Both the position numbers and the translations under genes were made by a program. Positions 33,229-41,595 of a stretch of 50,566 bases of DNA are shown here, piece after piece. Every line of letters begins with the position of its first letter. Position 1 is the stretch's first letter. The notes beneath the pieces are model-generated. The model saw only the letters and a list, made by a program, of their open reading frames with translations. It had not been told where the DNA came from and did no database searches. This DNA comes from Deltaproteobacteria bacterium. GTDB lineage: Bacteria > Desulfobacterota > DSM-4660 > Desulfatiglandales > Desulfatiglandaceae. The stretch spans positions 1-50,566 of the forward strand of contig JAOZOW010000013.1 of assembly GCA_029933075.1 (NCBI GenBank), written 5' to 3'.

Positions 33229-33705
33229 TCAGTAATTTTTTGCAGTCTCCCCCATGTGCCGGACCAAACGACGGATACGCTCTATATCCTCAGTTCCCGG
33301 CACAACACCCTCAGCGGTGATCTTATTAACCTCCTTCTGGATCTTTCCAAACTGACTCACAAGCTCTTTATGGGCTTCAAAGAGCTCTCCGTAGCTCCTC
33401 TCGTTTTCACCTTCCTGCCCAGAGGGAGGCGGGAGATCTCTATCGCCCTCCATCCTCCTTGACACTGCCTCAAGTGCTTCTGAAAGATCTTCCAATTCTT
33501 CCAGATGCTTTTGATTTCCTTTTCTCAAGAGGTCAGTTTTGAGCCACTCCACAGACCCCATAAGTGCATCAATGCCTTCCGACAAGCGACTTCGAATCAA
33601 CCTGTCGGATTTTTGGGCGGAATCCCGGTCAGTGTAATCCTCCCTGTGAAGCTCCATGCCTTCTAATATTCCGCGGTTTCCACTGTTCTGCGAGTTCTGC
33701 ATCAT
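33229..33705 (-). CDS. Coiled-coil protein of unknown function
   Basis: A 158-residue, strongly charged protein with long predicted helices and heptad patterning (EELEDLSEALEAVSRRM; LVSQFGKIQKEVNKI), no cysteines and no membrane segment. I do not recognise it. ATG at 33703-33705 has GAGG 5 bases upstream; an in-frame GTG lies two codons before. It follows the histidine kinase gene by 76 bases on the same strand, so it may be cotranscribed and act with that kinase, but no receiver or histidine-phosphotransfer motif is visible. Confidence 0.6.
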   Translation of the reverse strand: MMQNSQNSGNRGILEGMELHREDYTDRDSAQKSDRLIRSRLSEGIDALMGSVEWLKTDLLRKGNQKHLEELEDLSEALEAVSRRMEGDRDLPPPSGQEGENERSYGELFEAHKELVSQFGKIQKEVNKITAEGVVPGTEDIERIRRLVRHMGETAKNY

Positions 33706-33781
33706 TTTCACCTCAAAAACCTGTCGTCCAAGATCATCCCTTATGAGCGCTCAAGCCTTCGCATGCAAAGGCAAGTCGATG

Positions 33782-36082
33782 TCACTTTCCTCCATCCGGT
33801 ATCAAAGGAAAAAACACAATAAAAGTAGACCCCCCGGATCTATGGCAGCTCCCCTTTTCCGCACACATGTCACACTTACTAATCCTTCCCGGACATGCGT
33901 CCTTGTCGGAGGGGATATGAATGCATCTTGAGGAGGTCATATCGATTTTGAAATTGTACCGTTCAGAAAAAATTTTCATTCTTAGCAGATCAGCCCCTTT
34001 GCCGCCCGCATTGAAATCATAAGGTCGCTTGGAGGAATAATCCATGGTTTCTTGGGTGGCAAAAAAACCCTCAAATATGCGCTTCTGATTCTCTGCGGTA
34101 ATGCCTACGCCATAGTCGCGCACAATCAATTCCACGCCCTGCCCTCTACGCCGTACGATTACTTCTATCTTACCTTCATCCGGCGTGTTCTCCACCGCAT
34201 TTCTAACGAGACCCACCACCACTTTCCTGAGCGGGTCCACGGGAATCAGGATGGACGGCACGGATTCGAGTTGCATTCTCAAGTCCAAATCCCGATGGGA
34301 GAAAAGCGGTTTAATCTCATCAAGGGTCTGCCCCACGAAGCGGTCGAGAGCAATCACCTCCGGCGGGCTTTCCTTTGGCGCAAACGCATCGTCTATTCTC
34401 TGTCTGATCCTGCTAACGACATCCCCTTCCCCAAATTGCTCTGCCACAAGAGATTCCAGTTCATCCGAACAGGCCTCCAGTAGCCTCAAAAGCATGTGGT
34501 AGGTTTCATACCGCCGTTCCCTTATAATGTCTTCCACCTGGTATTGCAATTCCAGGATGCGATCAAGATTGCGCTGGGCTCGTTCTATGGTGGGCTTCCA
34601 GGTCTCCTCAGGCAGGGAGGGTGATAGACGCTTGCCAAGGATGTTCAATGACGCCTTGAGCACCGACAGCGGCGTCTTTAACTCGTGGGAGAGGTGATTG
34701 ATAACCTTGTCTTTCGCCCGGTTCAGGCTCGTCACTTCCTCGTAGGCGTCTTTGAGCTCTTTGGAGACCCTGGCATTCTCGATGGAAAGAGCTACTGAGC
34801 CTGCGATCATATTAAGCAGCTCAACATCGGTCTTGTCGAAAGAGCCCCTCTTCTTGTTCATTGCGCACAGGACGCCAATAATCCTTTCCCTTGCCCTGAG
34901 GGGGACATCAAGCATATTTCTGGTCTTGAATCCCGCCTGGATATCCACCATGGGGTAGAAATCAGGGTCTTTTGTTGTATCAGGTATAATAATGGGTTTG
35001 CCGGTGCGGATGACCCGTCCCGATATTCCTTTGTCCGCCGGGAACCGAATCTCCTTAACTCGTTTTTCCGTATCGGAGTCGTCATGGGCCGCGGACTTGA
35101 AGTACAATTCCTTCCTTGCTTCATCAAGCAAGATTACAAGAGCGCCCTCCACTTCCACAAGCTCTTTGATCTCCCCGCTGATGTAGTCAAGGAGCTCGTC
35201 CAGATCAGGATATTCTGGGAGGGCCATGCTGATCCGGAGAAGAGCCTCGTTGATCCGCGCCATCCTCTTCCCCCGGGTGATATCTCGCAATATGACCAGC
35301 TGGCCCCCTGGTTCGTCCTCGCTTTCCGCATATACAACCCCTCGCATGATCACATCGAGTACCCGCCCATCCTTGGTCAGTCGCTTGGTCTCATGCCTGG
35401 GGATGATCTTCTCTTTAAGCAGACGCCTGATGCTCTCCTCCGTCTCCTTCTGAAGCTCGGGCGGCACGTAAGGAATCTTCTTTCCAAACAGTTCTTGGAG
35501 GGTCCACCCGAATGTCTCGGTAAAAGCAGGATTGAGATAAGAAACACGGCCGTCCAGATTGAACACAACAATAGGATAAGGGACAAAGTCAAGGAGGGTC
35601 TTGTAACGTCTTTCTGATTTTCTAAGGGCCTCCTGGGCTACGAATCGATCAGTAATATCGCGGACAATTCCACGGAAGCCCAATTTGTCTCCCTGCTCGT
35701 TGGTGATCAAGCTTGCTGAAAGCTCAACATATCGGATATCACCGTCTTTCCGTCTTATCTTCCAGACGATATCTGCGAAACCCCGACCTGTCTGATAGAT
35801 CTTATTGAATGCCTCATAGGCCTTTTCTGCCTGGTCCGGATCCATAAACTTGGAAAAATTCTGGAGGTAGATCTCCTCCCTGGGGTATCCGTAGATCCGA
35901 CACAGGGCATCGTTAAAGTAAAGATAATTGCCCCGGGCATCCACCTCATAAACTCCCTCCTCAATATTATCAACGAAGGCTTGATAACGTTCACTGGAAA
36001 GAATTTCACAGGCGGTAAGCAAATTCACGCCCTCCGTACTATCTTCGTGAACGTTTTTGGTCTTTGACTTTTCCTTATTCAT
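33782..36082 (-). CDS. PAS-PAS-GAF sensor histidine kinase with a C-terminal cysteine cluster
   Basis: A 766-residue soluble kinase. Order: PAS (about 28-150, with PAC), PAS (about 155-275), GAF (about 295-440), HisKA with SHELKTPL and His near 466, then an ATPase domain with the N box VRNAVENTP and the G1 box VRDYGVGITAENQKRIFEGFF. In the last 60 residues the ATP-lid/G2 region holds four spaced cysteines, C-x6-C-x2-C-x5-C (ACPGRISKCDMCAEKGSC), just before the final strand SGGSTFIVFFP. No membrane segment, so it senses an internal signal. The ATG at 36080-36082 has AGGAG 7 bases upstream; the frame extends to 36133. No response regulator lies nearby. Confidence 0.92.
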   Translation of the reverse strand: MNKEKSKTKNVHEDSTEGVNLLTACEILSSERYQAFVDNIEEGVYEVDARGNYLYFNDALCRIYGYPREEIYLQNFSKFMDPDQAEKAYEAFNKIYQTGRGFADIVWKIRRKDGDIRYVELSASLITNEQGDKLGFRGIVRDITDRFVAQEALRKSERRYKTLLDFVPYPIVVFNLDGRVSYLNPAFTETFGWTLQELFGKKIPYVPPELQKETEESIRRLLKEKIIPRHETKRLTKDGRVLDVIMRGVVYAESEDEPGGQLVILRDITRGKRMARINEALLRISMALPEYPDLDELLDYISGEIKELVEVEGALVILLDEARKELYFKSAAHDDSDTEKRVKEIRFPADKGISGRVIRTGKPIIIPDTTKDPDFYPMVDIQAGFKTRNMLDVPLRARERIIGVLCAMNKKRGSFDKTDVELLNMIAGSVALSIENARVSKELKDAYEEVTSLNRAKDKVINHLSHELKTPLSVLKASLNILGKRLSPSLPEETWKPTIERAQRNLDRILELQYQVEDIIRERRYETYHMLLRLLEACSDELESLVAEQFGEGDVVSRIRQRIDDAFAPKESPPEVIALDRFVGQTLDEIKPLFSHRDLDLRMQLESVPSILIPVDPLRKVVVGLVRNAVENTPDEGKIEVIVRRRGQGVELIVRDYGVGITAENQKRIFEGFFATQETMDYSSKRPYDFNAGGKGADLLRMKIFSERYNFKIDMTSSRCIHIPSDKDACPGRISKCDMCAEKGSCHRSGGSTFIVFFPLIPDGGK

Positions 36083-36219
36083 GAGAGAGCTCCTGAGGCA
36101 AAAAAATCCCCTCCCAATATGTTGCACATCCACACACGGCCATATATATAAAGAATATTATCATGAGATTTCTTGGAAAGTAAAGGGTAGGAGGGTCTTG
36201 AAAATGGTATAAAATCTCC

Positions 36220-36248
36220 TTGTGAGCCACTATCGACTGTCATATAAT
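36220..36248 (+). promoter_or_regulatory. Sigma-70-type promoter of rex
   Basis: TTGTGA (36220-36225), a 17-base spacer and a consensus TATAAT (36243-36248), 50 bases before the rex start. I see no clear palindromic Rex operator around it. Confidence 0.7.
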
Positions 36249-36299
36249 GGATTGCAAACCAAATTGGCCAAGTAAATACTAATGCTGAGGAGATACACC

Positions 36300-36941
36300 T
36301 TGGGCAAGTCAAACAGGATACCTAAAGCAACCATTACAAGACTATCCATCTATTACAGGCAGCTTGAATTGCTCGAGTTCGATGGGTACCGTATGGTCTC
36401 TTCGGAAAAGCTGGCCTGGCTCTGCCAGGTTAATCCCGCACAGGTAAGAAAAGATTTAGGCTATTTTGGTGAATTCGGTGTTCGGGGTGTGGGCTATGAT
36501 GTCATAGACCTTCAGGCCCAAATCAAGAAAATTCTCGCCGTGAACCGCGAATGGAACTTTGCAATCGTCGGCATAGGCAACTTGGGTTCAGCTCTTTTAG
36601 AACATCAGAATTTCCCGGCAAGGGGTTTTAACTGTGTGGCGGCATTTGACAATGATCCTTTGAAAATCGGCAAGCCCACTGCTGCAGGCCTTAGTATCAG
36701 GGACATCGAGGAGTTAGAAGAGGCGGTAAAGGAACTCAATATAGAAATCGGCTTTATCACCACGCCAGCCACCGCCGCCCAAAGCGTGGCAGATCGCTTC
36801 ATTATGGCAAATGTCAACGCCATTGTGAACTTCTCACCCACGCGAATCATTGTGCCCGACTGCTGCCTGGTTGAAAATATCGATTTCACCGTAAAGCTTG
36901 ATACCCTGACCTACGAACTCCATCACGAGCTTGGCATCTAA
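36300..36941 (+). CDS. rex: Redox-sensing transcriptional repressor Rex
   Basis: A 213-residue NADH/NAD+ sensor that represses fermentation, hydrogenase or respiration genes. The N-terminal winged helix starts [20 protein letters not shown] and includes [23 protein letters not shown], the DNA-recognition part; the Rossmann domain has [12 protein letters not shown] and ends with the swapped helix. I choose the TTG at 36300-36302: GAGGAG at 36286-36291 lies 8 bases upstream and the family's N-terminus starts there; the ATG at 36282 overlaps that ribosome site. rnhA follows after 56 bases. Confidence 0.94.
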   Translation: MGKSNRIPKATITRLSIYYRQLELLEFDGYRMVSSEKLAWLCQVNPAQVRKDLGYFGEFGVRGVGYDVIDLQAQIKKILAVNREWNFAIVGIGNLGSALLEHQNFPARGFNCVAAFDNDPLKIGKPTAAGLSIRDIEELEEAVKELNIEIGFITTPATAAQSVADRFIMANVNAIVNFSPTRIIVPDCCLVENIDFTVKLDTLTYELHHELGI

Positions 36942-36997
36942 AAAGGCCGTCCCTCAGGCTAGGTCATCGAAGAAAAGAAATAATACTACACGGCAAA

Positions 36998-37456
36998 GTG
37001 AAGAAAGATATTGAAAAAACTGAAGTGGTGGAGGTGTTCGCAGACGGGGCATGCAGGGGGAATCCCGGACCCGGAGGTTATGGCGCGATTCTGAAGTACG
37101 GCAAAAAGACAAAAGAGATCTCAGGATGCGACCCTCTCACCACCAATAACCGAATGGAAATGATGGCGGTGATTAAGGCACTGGAACAGCTAAAAAGACC
37201 TTGCAGAGTCAGGATAGTCACGGATTCAAACTATGTTGTAAAGGGCATGACGGAGTGGCTCCCCGTGTGGGTGAGGCGCAATTGGATCAACTCCCAGAAA
37301 AAACCTGTGTCCAATAGAGACCTGTGGGAAAAACTCTTAACATTGAGCAGGAGACACCGCATAGAGTGGAATTGGATAAAAGGACACGCAGGTCATCCAG
37401 AAAATGAGCGTTGCGATCAATTGGCGAAAGAGGCAATCGTACATTGCAAGAAGTGA
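36998..37456 (+). CDS. rnhA: Ribonuclease HI
   Basis: A 152-residue enzyme that degrades RNA in RNA-DNA hybrids. It has [16 protein letters not shown] (first catalytic Asp, near 16), [13 protein letters not shown] (Glu near 54), [11 protein letters not shown] (Asp near 77) and [19 protein letters not shown] (His loop and last Asp), and the basic handle [14 protein letters not shown]. Start is GTG at 36998 with no strong ribosome site. The flavin reductase gene begins two bases after its stop codon. Confidence 0.94.
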   Translation: MKKDIEKTEVVEVFADGACRGNPGPGGYGAILKYGKKTKEISGCDPLTTNNRMEMMAVIKALEQLKRPCRVRIVTDSNYVVKGMTEWLPVWVRRNWINSQKKPVSNRDLWEKLLTLSRRHRIEWNWIKGHAGHPENERCDQLAKEAIVHCKK

Positions 37457-37457
37457 G

Positions 37458-37943
37458 ATGGGTAAAACCATGGACAAGGCATGGCTCAAGGCTTTAGGCC
37501 ATATGTGTTATGGTATATACGTGCTTACTACTGCCGATCGGGAAAAAATAAACGGCATGATCGCATCCTGGGTGTCCCAAGTCTCCTATGACCCGCCTCT
37601 GGTCTCCGTAGCTGTTCATCCAAACAGGTATTCACACGATATGATTCAAGGGAGTGGCCATTTTGCCCTTCATCTTCTCAAAAGGGACCAGCGATATCTC
37701 CTCCAAAAGTTCAAATTGCCCAACCCTGCCTCTAAATTTGAATCATTGGCCTGGTCCCGGGGGGAGACAGGCTGCCCTATTCTAAAAGAGTGTCTTGCTT
37801 TCATGGAATGTAAAGTCAGAAAGATCTACAACCCGGGAAACCACACTCTTTTTATTGGGCAAGTGGTTGCCGCACAATTAGTCAGCGAAGAACCCCCTTT
37901 GACCACCTTAGACTATGAAGGGGTATACCTTGGCAGGGAATAG
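37458..37943 (+). CDS. Flavin reductase-like FMN-binding protein
   Basis: A 161-residue split-barrel flavoprotein. It has the opening KALGHMCYGIYVLTT, NGMIASWVSQVSYDPPLVSVAV (FMN phosphate-binding region), FALHLLKRDQ, and CKVRKIYNPGNHTLFIGQVV. Such proteins reduce free flavin or act in electron transfer with rubredoxin in anaerobes. ATG at 37458 is only two bases after the rnhA stop; an ATG at 37470 is also possible. Cotranscription with rnhA is very likely. Confidence 0.87.
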   Translation: MGKTMDKAWLKALGHMCYGIYVLTTADREKINGMIASWVSQVSYDPPLVSVAVHPNRYSHDMIQGSGHFALHLLKRDQRYLLQKFKLPNPASKFESLAWSRGETGCPILKECLAFMECKVRKIYNPGNHTLFIGQVVAAQLVSEEPPLTTLDYEGVYLGRE

Positions 37944-38072
37944 CTCTCCCCCCAATCACAGCTTGACTATTAAGGAAAATAATGTTATTTGTTATCACAT
38001 TACTCCGATGTAACAAAAATATATCAATTTATAACTATTGAGGGCTATTTTATAGGTCCTTAGGAGGCTAAA

Positions 38073-38888
38073 ATGAAGTGCCCAAAATGCGGCTATATAA
38101 GCTTTGACTTCAATCAGGTGTGCCCCAAGTGTAATAAAGACATCAGCGACATGAGGGAGAAAATGGGCTTTCCTTCATACAGGCCTAGCCCCCCCTCACT
38201 GTTGGGCGCCCTGATCGGTGAGGCCGGGGATTCAGCAATCGGGCTCAGCATGGAGGGTGGCGCTGAACCTGGCATGGTGACGCCTGGAGTAGACTTCAGC
38301 CCCGAGGATTCCCAAGCAATCGAAGCCATGGAAGAGACCTTCCAAAACGGTGAAGGCCTTGAATTACCTTCAGAGGAAGGCTCTGAGGAGTTGGATATTG
38401 CAGATTTGATCACTGTAAGCCCAGAAGACATCGGGGGAGAGGAAGCTGAAGGGGAAACAGGGGTAGAAGAGGGGCTGGAGGATCTTGAACTGGGTGACAT
38501 ATCCGGGGAGGAAGAAGCCACCGCTGTTCCCGAAGAGGCAGAAGAAGAGGCCGTCTCATTGGATATGGAGGATCTTGAACTGGAGGCTGAACCGGCTCTG
38601 GACGACTCACAGGAACTCGAACTGGATCTCGAACTTGAGCCCGAGGAAGGCATTGATGCAACCTTGAGCGAGGAGGATGTAACTCTGGAGTCCGATACTG
38701 ATTCTGCTGGCAGCAATGAACCGGGAGAAATCGACCTTTCGGATACCCTGGATATAGAAGACAAAACCGCTGCCTACGATTCCTCGGATCTTAAAGATGA
38801 GAAGACCCAAGTGATTCTTGATGAGGAAGATGCCGTGGACATGGAAGACCTCGACCTGGATCTCGAACTTGAGGGACCTGAAAAATAA
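38073..38888 (+). CDS. Zinc-ribbon protein with long acidic tail
   Basis: A 271-residue protein. The N-terminus is a zinc ribbon, CPKCGYISFDFNQVCPKCN (3-21). About 200 residues of low complexity follow, extremely rich in Glu, Asp and Leu, with repeated units such as LEDLELGD, DMEDLELE and DMEDLDLDLELE. No membrane segment. ATG at 38073 has AGGAGG upstream. I know of no function. The layout (zinc ribbon plus acid tail) resembles the first half of the 31414 protein. An AT-rich region upstream (37960-38060) may hold its promoter (TTGACT at 37963), but I cannot fix a -10. It is followed by the tRNA-Phe gene. Confidence 0.78.
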   Translation: MKCPKCGYISFDFNQVCPKCNKDISDMREKMGFPSYRPSPPSLLGALIGEAGDSAIGLSMEGGAEPGMVTPGVDFSPEDSQAIEAMEETFQNGEGLELPSEEGSEELDIADLITVSPEDIGGEEAEGETGVEEGLEDLELGDISGEEEATAVPEEAEEEAVSLDMEDLELEAEPALDDSQELELDLELEPEEGIDATLSEEDVTLESDTDSAGSNEPGEIDLSDTLDIEDKTAAYDSSDLKDEKTQVILDEEDAVDMEDLDLDLELEGPEK

Positions 38889-38908
38889 TACCCCTGCTCA
38901 TTTTAGTC

Positions 38909-38938
38909 TTGACCTCCGGGCGCAGGTGTAATTATGAT
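38909..38938 (+). promoter_or_regulatory. Promoter of tRNA-Phe
   Basis: TTGACC (38909-38914), an 18-base spacer and TATGAT (38933-38938). The predicted start lies one to three bases before the tRNA 5' end, so there is almost no leader. An 8-bp inverted repeat, GGCGCAGG (38919-38926) and CCTGCGCC (38942-38949), flanks the -10 and reaches into the tRNA. Confidence 0.6.
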
Positions 38939-38946
38939 TATCCTGC

Positions 38947-39022
38947 GCCGAGATAGCTCAGTCGGTAGAGCAGGGGACTGAAAATCCCCGTGTCCGCAGT
39001 TCGATTCTGCGTCTCGGCACCA
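38947..39022 (+). tRNA. tRNA-Phe (GAA), CCA encoded
   Basis: A complete 76-base cloverleaf. The acceptor arm pairs GCCGAGA (38947-38953) with TCTCGGC (39012-39018), then discriminator A and CCA (39020-39022) in the DNA. The D-arm has AGCTCAGTCGGTAGAGC, the anticodon stem GGGGA/TCCCC holds CTGAAAA with anticodon GAA at 38980-38982, and the T-loop reads TTCGATTC. It is followed by its own terminator. Confidence 0.97.
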
Positions 39023-39036
39023 TAAGCAAAAATAGG

Positions 39037-39077
39037 AAGGTTAATCCCGCACCAAGTTGTGGATTAACCTTTTTTTT
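39037..39077 (+). terminator. Intrinsic terminator after tRNA-Phe
   Basis: A perfect 11-bp stem (39037-39047 with 39061-39071), a 13-base loop and a run of T from 39070 to 39077. It starts 15 bases after the tRNA and ends a single-gene transcript. Confidence 0.92.
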
Positions 39078-39175
39078 GGACCATGCACCTTGTTGACCGA
39101 GAGGCCCATAGAGATAAAGCGTGTGTAGTAGCCCACCATAATAGCTCTTAAACAGGTGGGGGAAAGTGTAAGGCG

Positions 39176-39204
39176 TTGACTTTGTTTCTCAAAATATATA
39201 TTAT
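39176..39204 (+). promoter_or_regulatory. Promoter upstream of the 39323 gene
   Basis: TTGACT (39176-39181), 17-base AT-rich spacer, TATTAT (39199-39204), within a strongly AT-rich segment. It would give a leader of about 110 bases for the small membrane protein gene. Confidence 0.6.
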
Positions 39205-39322
39205 TAATAATATAATGCTCTTATAACATCCGAAGCATCCCAGGAATTATTGATTTCAGGGGTGCGACAGAGATAATCGCCTTACATCAAGCTTCACTTA
39301 GGATCATCCGGTATCCCGGGCT

Positions 39323-39679
39323 ATGGCAAAGAAATACCAGATCATCACGGTCATTGTAATCAGTCTCCTTCTCATCGTATTCTTTCTGAGTATTTACATC
39401 ACAGTTGATGAGGAAATGCCAGAGAACGCTGTAGTTGTCATCACGCTGGAGGACAAACTCTATCATTCCATCCATTTTGATTATGTCGAGGTTGCAGGAA
39501 AGACTGCAAAAATCACCACCTTAGGAAAGGCAAAGGCACAAGGTTACAAGCCCAGCCCCATTTCAGAGAGTCTGGGATATTTCAGGGGAAACAGACAGTT
39601 CCTATTTTATCATATCCTATCAAAACTGGGGTTTCAGGTGAACAGCCGGTGGGACAAGCAGGGGAACTGGCTGTGGTAA
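39323..39679 (+). CDS. Small membrane-anchored protein, function unknown
   Basis: A 118-residue protein with one N-terminal membrane helix (about 8-28, IITVIVISLLLIVFFLSIYI) and an external domain of about 85 residues that begins VDEEMPENAVVVITLEDKLYHSIHFDYVE when read in pieces and ends in an aromatic tail, DKQGNWLW. No known family. ATG at 39323 lacks a good ribosome site; a promoter upstream supports expression. It is cytoplasm-in and periplasm-out if anchored as usual, and precedes the FHA-cyclase gene by 218 bases. Confidence 0.6.
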   Translation: MAKKYQIITVIVISLLLIVFFLSIYITVDEEMPENAVVVITLEDKLYHSIHFDYVEVAGKTAKITTLGKAKAQGYKPSPISESLGYFRGNRQFLFYHILSKLGFQVNSRWDKQGNWLW

Positions 39680-39897
39680 GACTCCCCCCCAAGGAGAGGC
39701 GTTCGGCTGCCCGTTAATCTTCCAATGCCCTGCTACGCACGCCCCATCACCCTGATCTTGAACCAACTTTAGGACTCCCAAGGGCTGGCAATCAAAGATC
39801 GATATATTTATTCTAACCACAACGGGTTAGTACCTACAGAGCGAGAGAAAACGGGGATGTTGTATCCCATCTCATAGAAAATAGAGGAACCTGATTT

Positions 39898-41595
39898 ATG
39901 CCCAATCTATACGTGCTCGCGCCAAATGGAGAAATTACTCACTTTCCTGTGGAAAAGGAAAAGATCACCATAGGCAGAAGCAAGGATAATGATCTTGTTC
40001 TCCTTGATGGCACAGTCTCTCGACATCATGCTGAAATCTCCAAATCAACCGAGGGATACATCCTCTCGGACCTGGGCAGCTACAACAAGACCTGCTTGAA
40101 CGGAACTCCAATCACAAAGGCCCTCTTGCAGCACGGCGACAAAATTCAAGTGGGGAATACTAAGCTCTCTTTTCTCCTGGATTCATCCATTCAGGATCAA
40201 TTTGGCAGCTCCCTGATCCTAACCACCGAGACCGAAGATGAAAAAGATGTAAGGGAGGTGTTTGCCAGCAGTAGCGCTGTCGGAGCAAGAGACTCCCGGC
40301 AACTCCTGCTATCCATTGAAGACAAGAAAAGAATTGGAAAAGGTTCGAAGGCAATGCCTGCTCAGGAGGACGTGAAGCTGGTCAGACCAGAAGAGCAACT
40401 TTCCGGTCTTGAGCGAAGCAATAAGGTCCTTTTCGTACTCTATGAAATCAGCCGCCATATGAGCCAAATCCATGATTTCGATGAACTCCTGAAGAAAATC
40501 ATGGACCTCATTTTTGTGGTGATTGACGCGGATTCAGGCTTCCTGGTCCTTACAAGCGGCATCAGGGACAAAGAACTTATTCCCGTGGTGGTCAAACACA
40601 GAGACCCAAAAGGCCGGAGCCCCCGGGAGATAAGAGCAAGTCGCACCCTAATCAAAAAGGTCATCCATGACAAGGTTGCCCTTCTCACCACCAATGCTAT
40701 GACAGATAAGCGTCTGAATGTGGCAGAGAGCCTTATGATACAGCAAATCAGGTCAGCCATATGTGTGCCCTTATGGAGAAAAGATGAGATTATCGGAGTG
40801 ATCCAGCTTGACAGTGTCCGCATTGACAATCAGTTTACGGAGGATGACCTTGAGCTGTTGAAGGCAATAGGGAGCCAGGTGGCCATGGTAATCGAGCAGG
40901 CTGCCCTAAATCAGCAAATTCGAGAAGAAGAACGAATGCGAAACCGGCTGGAGCGGTTCCATTCTCCCCAAGTTATTGACATGATCCTGAAGGCTGAAGG
41001 GGGGAAACAGGGTGATATCATGGAGCCAAAGGAGCTGACCGCTACGATTCTTTTCACCGATATTGTAGGCTTCACCTCACTGTCAGAATCTTTGCCGCCC
41101 CGGGAAATCAACCTTTTCCTGAACCGACACTTTTCCCGTATGACCGATATCATCTTCGACTATGACGGGACCCTGGACAAATACATGGGTGACGGACTAA
41201 TGGCCGTGTTCGGGGCGCCCCTGGCAAAGGAGGACGATGCGGAAAGAGCTGTCCGGGCAGCCCTGGAGATCCTCCGCGCCTCTTCAGCCATGATGGAAGA
41301 GACCAGCAAGGAGACAAAATTCAAGATTAGGATCGGGATCAATACAGGCCGCGTGGTGGCAGGAAACATAGGTTCACCAAGGAGAATGGAATACACGGTC
41401 ATCGGAGATCCCGTCAATATCGCTGCGCGACTGGAATCCATAGCGAAGCCCAACCAAATCCTAATAGGGGAAGAAACCTATCGGCTTGTCAAAGACAAGT
41501 TCGCCATAAATAAGGTTGGCCCTCGAAAAGTGAAGGGGAAAAAGGCGGAAATCCTTGTCTACGAGGTGACCGGTGAAACAGAGGAGGGTTACTGA
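39898..41595 (+). CDS. FHA-GAF-class III adenylate cyclase
   Basis: A 565-residue soluble signalling enzyme. FHA domain (about 1-95: ITIGRSKDNDLV, SRHHAEI), which binds phosphothreonine; GAF domain (about 175-340); a short helix; and a cyclase homology domain (about 375-555). Metal-binding aspartates are in LFTDIVGFTS and KYMGDGLMAVFG, and IGDPVNIAARLE has the Asp typical of adenylate specificity plus the transition-state Asn and Arg. It should make cAMP in response to a GAF ligand and to a phosphoprotein partner. A Ser/Thr kinase at 46.7 kb is an obvious candidate to supply that phosphorylation. Its last 7 bases overlap the convergent PAS gene. Confidence 0.93.
   Translation: MPNLYVLAPNGEITHFPVEKEKITIGRSKDNDLVLLDGTVSRHHAEISKSTEGYILSDLGSYNKTCLNGTPITKALLQHGDKIQVGNTKLSFLLDSSIQDQFGSSLILTTETEDEKDVREVFASSSAVGARDSRQLLLSIEDKKRIGKGSKAMPAQEDVKLVRPEEQLSGLERSNKVLFVLYEISRHMSQIHDFDELLKKIMDLIFVVIDADSGFLVLTSGIRDKELIPVVVKHRDPKGRSPREIRASRTLIKKVIHDKVALLTTNAMTDKRLNVAESLMIQQIRSAICVPLWRKDEIIGVIQLDSVRIDNQFTEDDLELLKAIGSQVAMVIEQAALNQQIREEERMRNRLERFHSPQVIDMILKAEGGKQGDIMEPKELTATILFTDIVGFTSLSESLPPREINLFLNRHFSRMTDIIFDYDGTLDKYMGDGLMAVFGAPLAKEDDAERAVRAALEILRASSAMMEETSKETKFKIRIGINTGRVVAGNIGSPRRMEYTVIGDPVNIAARLESIAKPNQILIGEETYRLVKDKFAINKVGPRKVKGKKAEILVYEVTGETEEGY

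Noticed and set aside
36220-36300. Possible Rex operator for autoregulation
   Set aside because: I could not find a TTGTGA-N-TCACAA type palindrome; the TTGTGA is explained as a -35 element.
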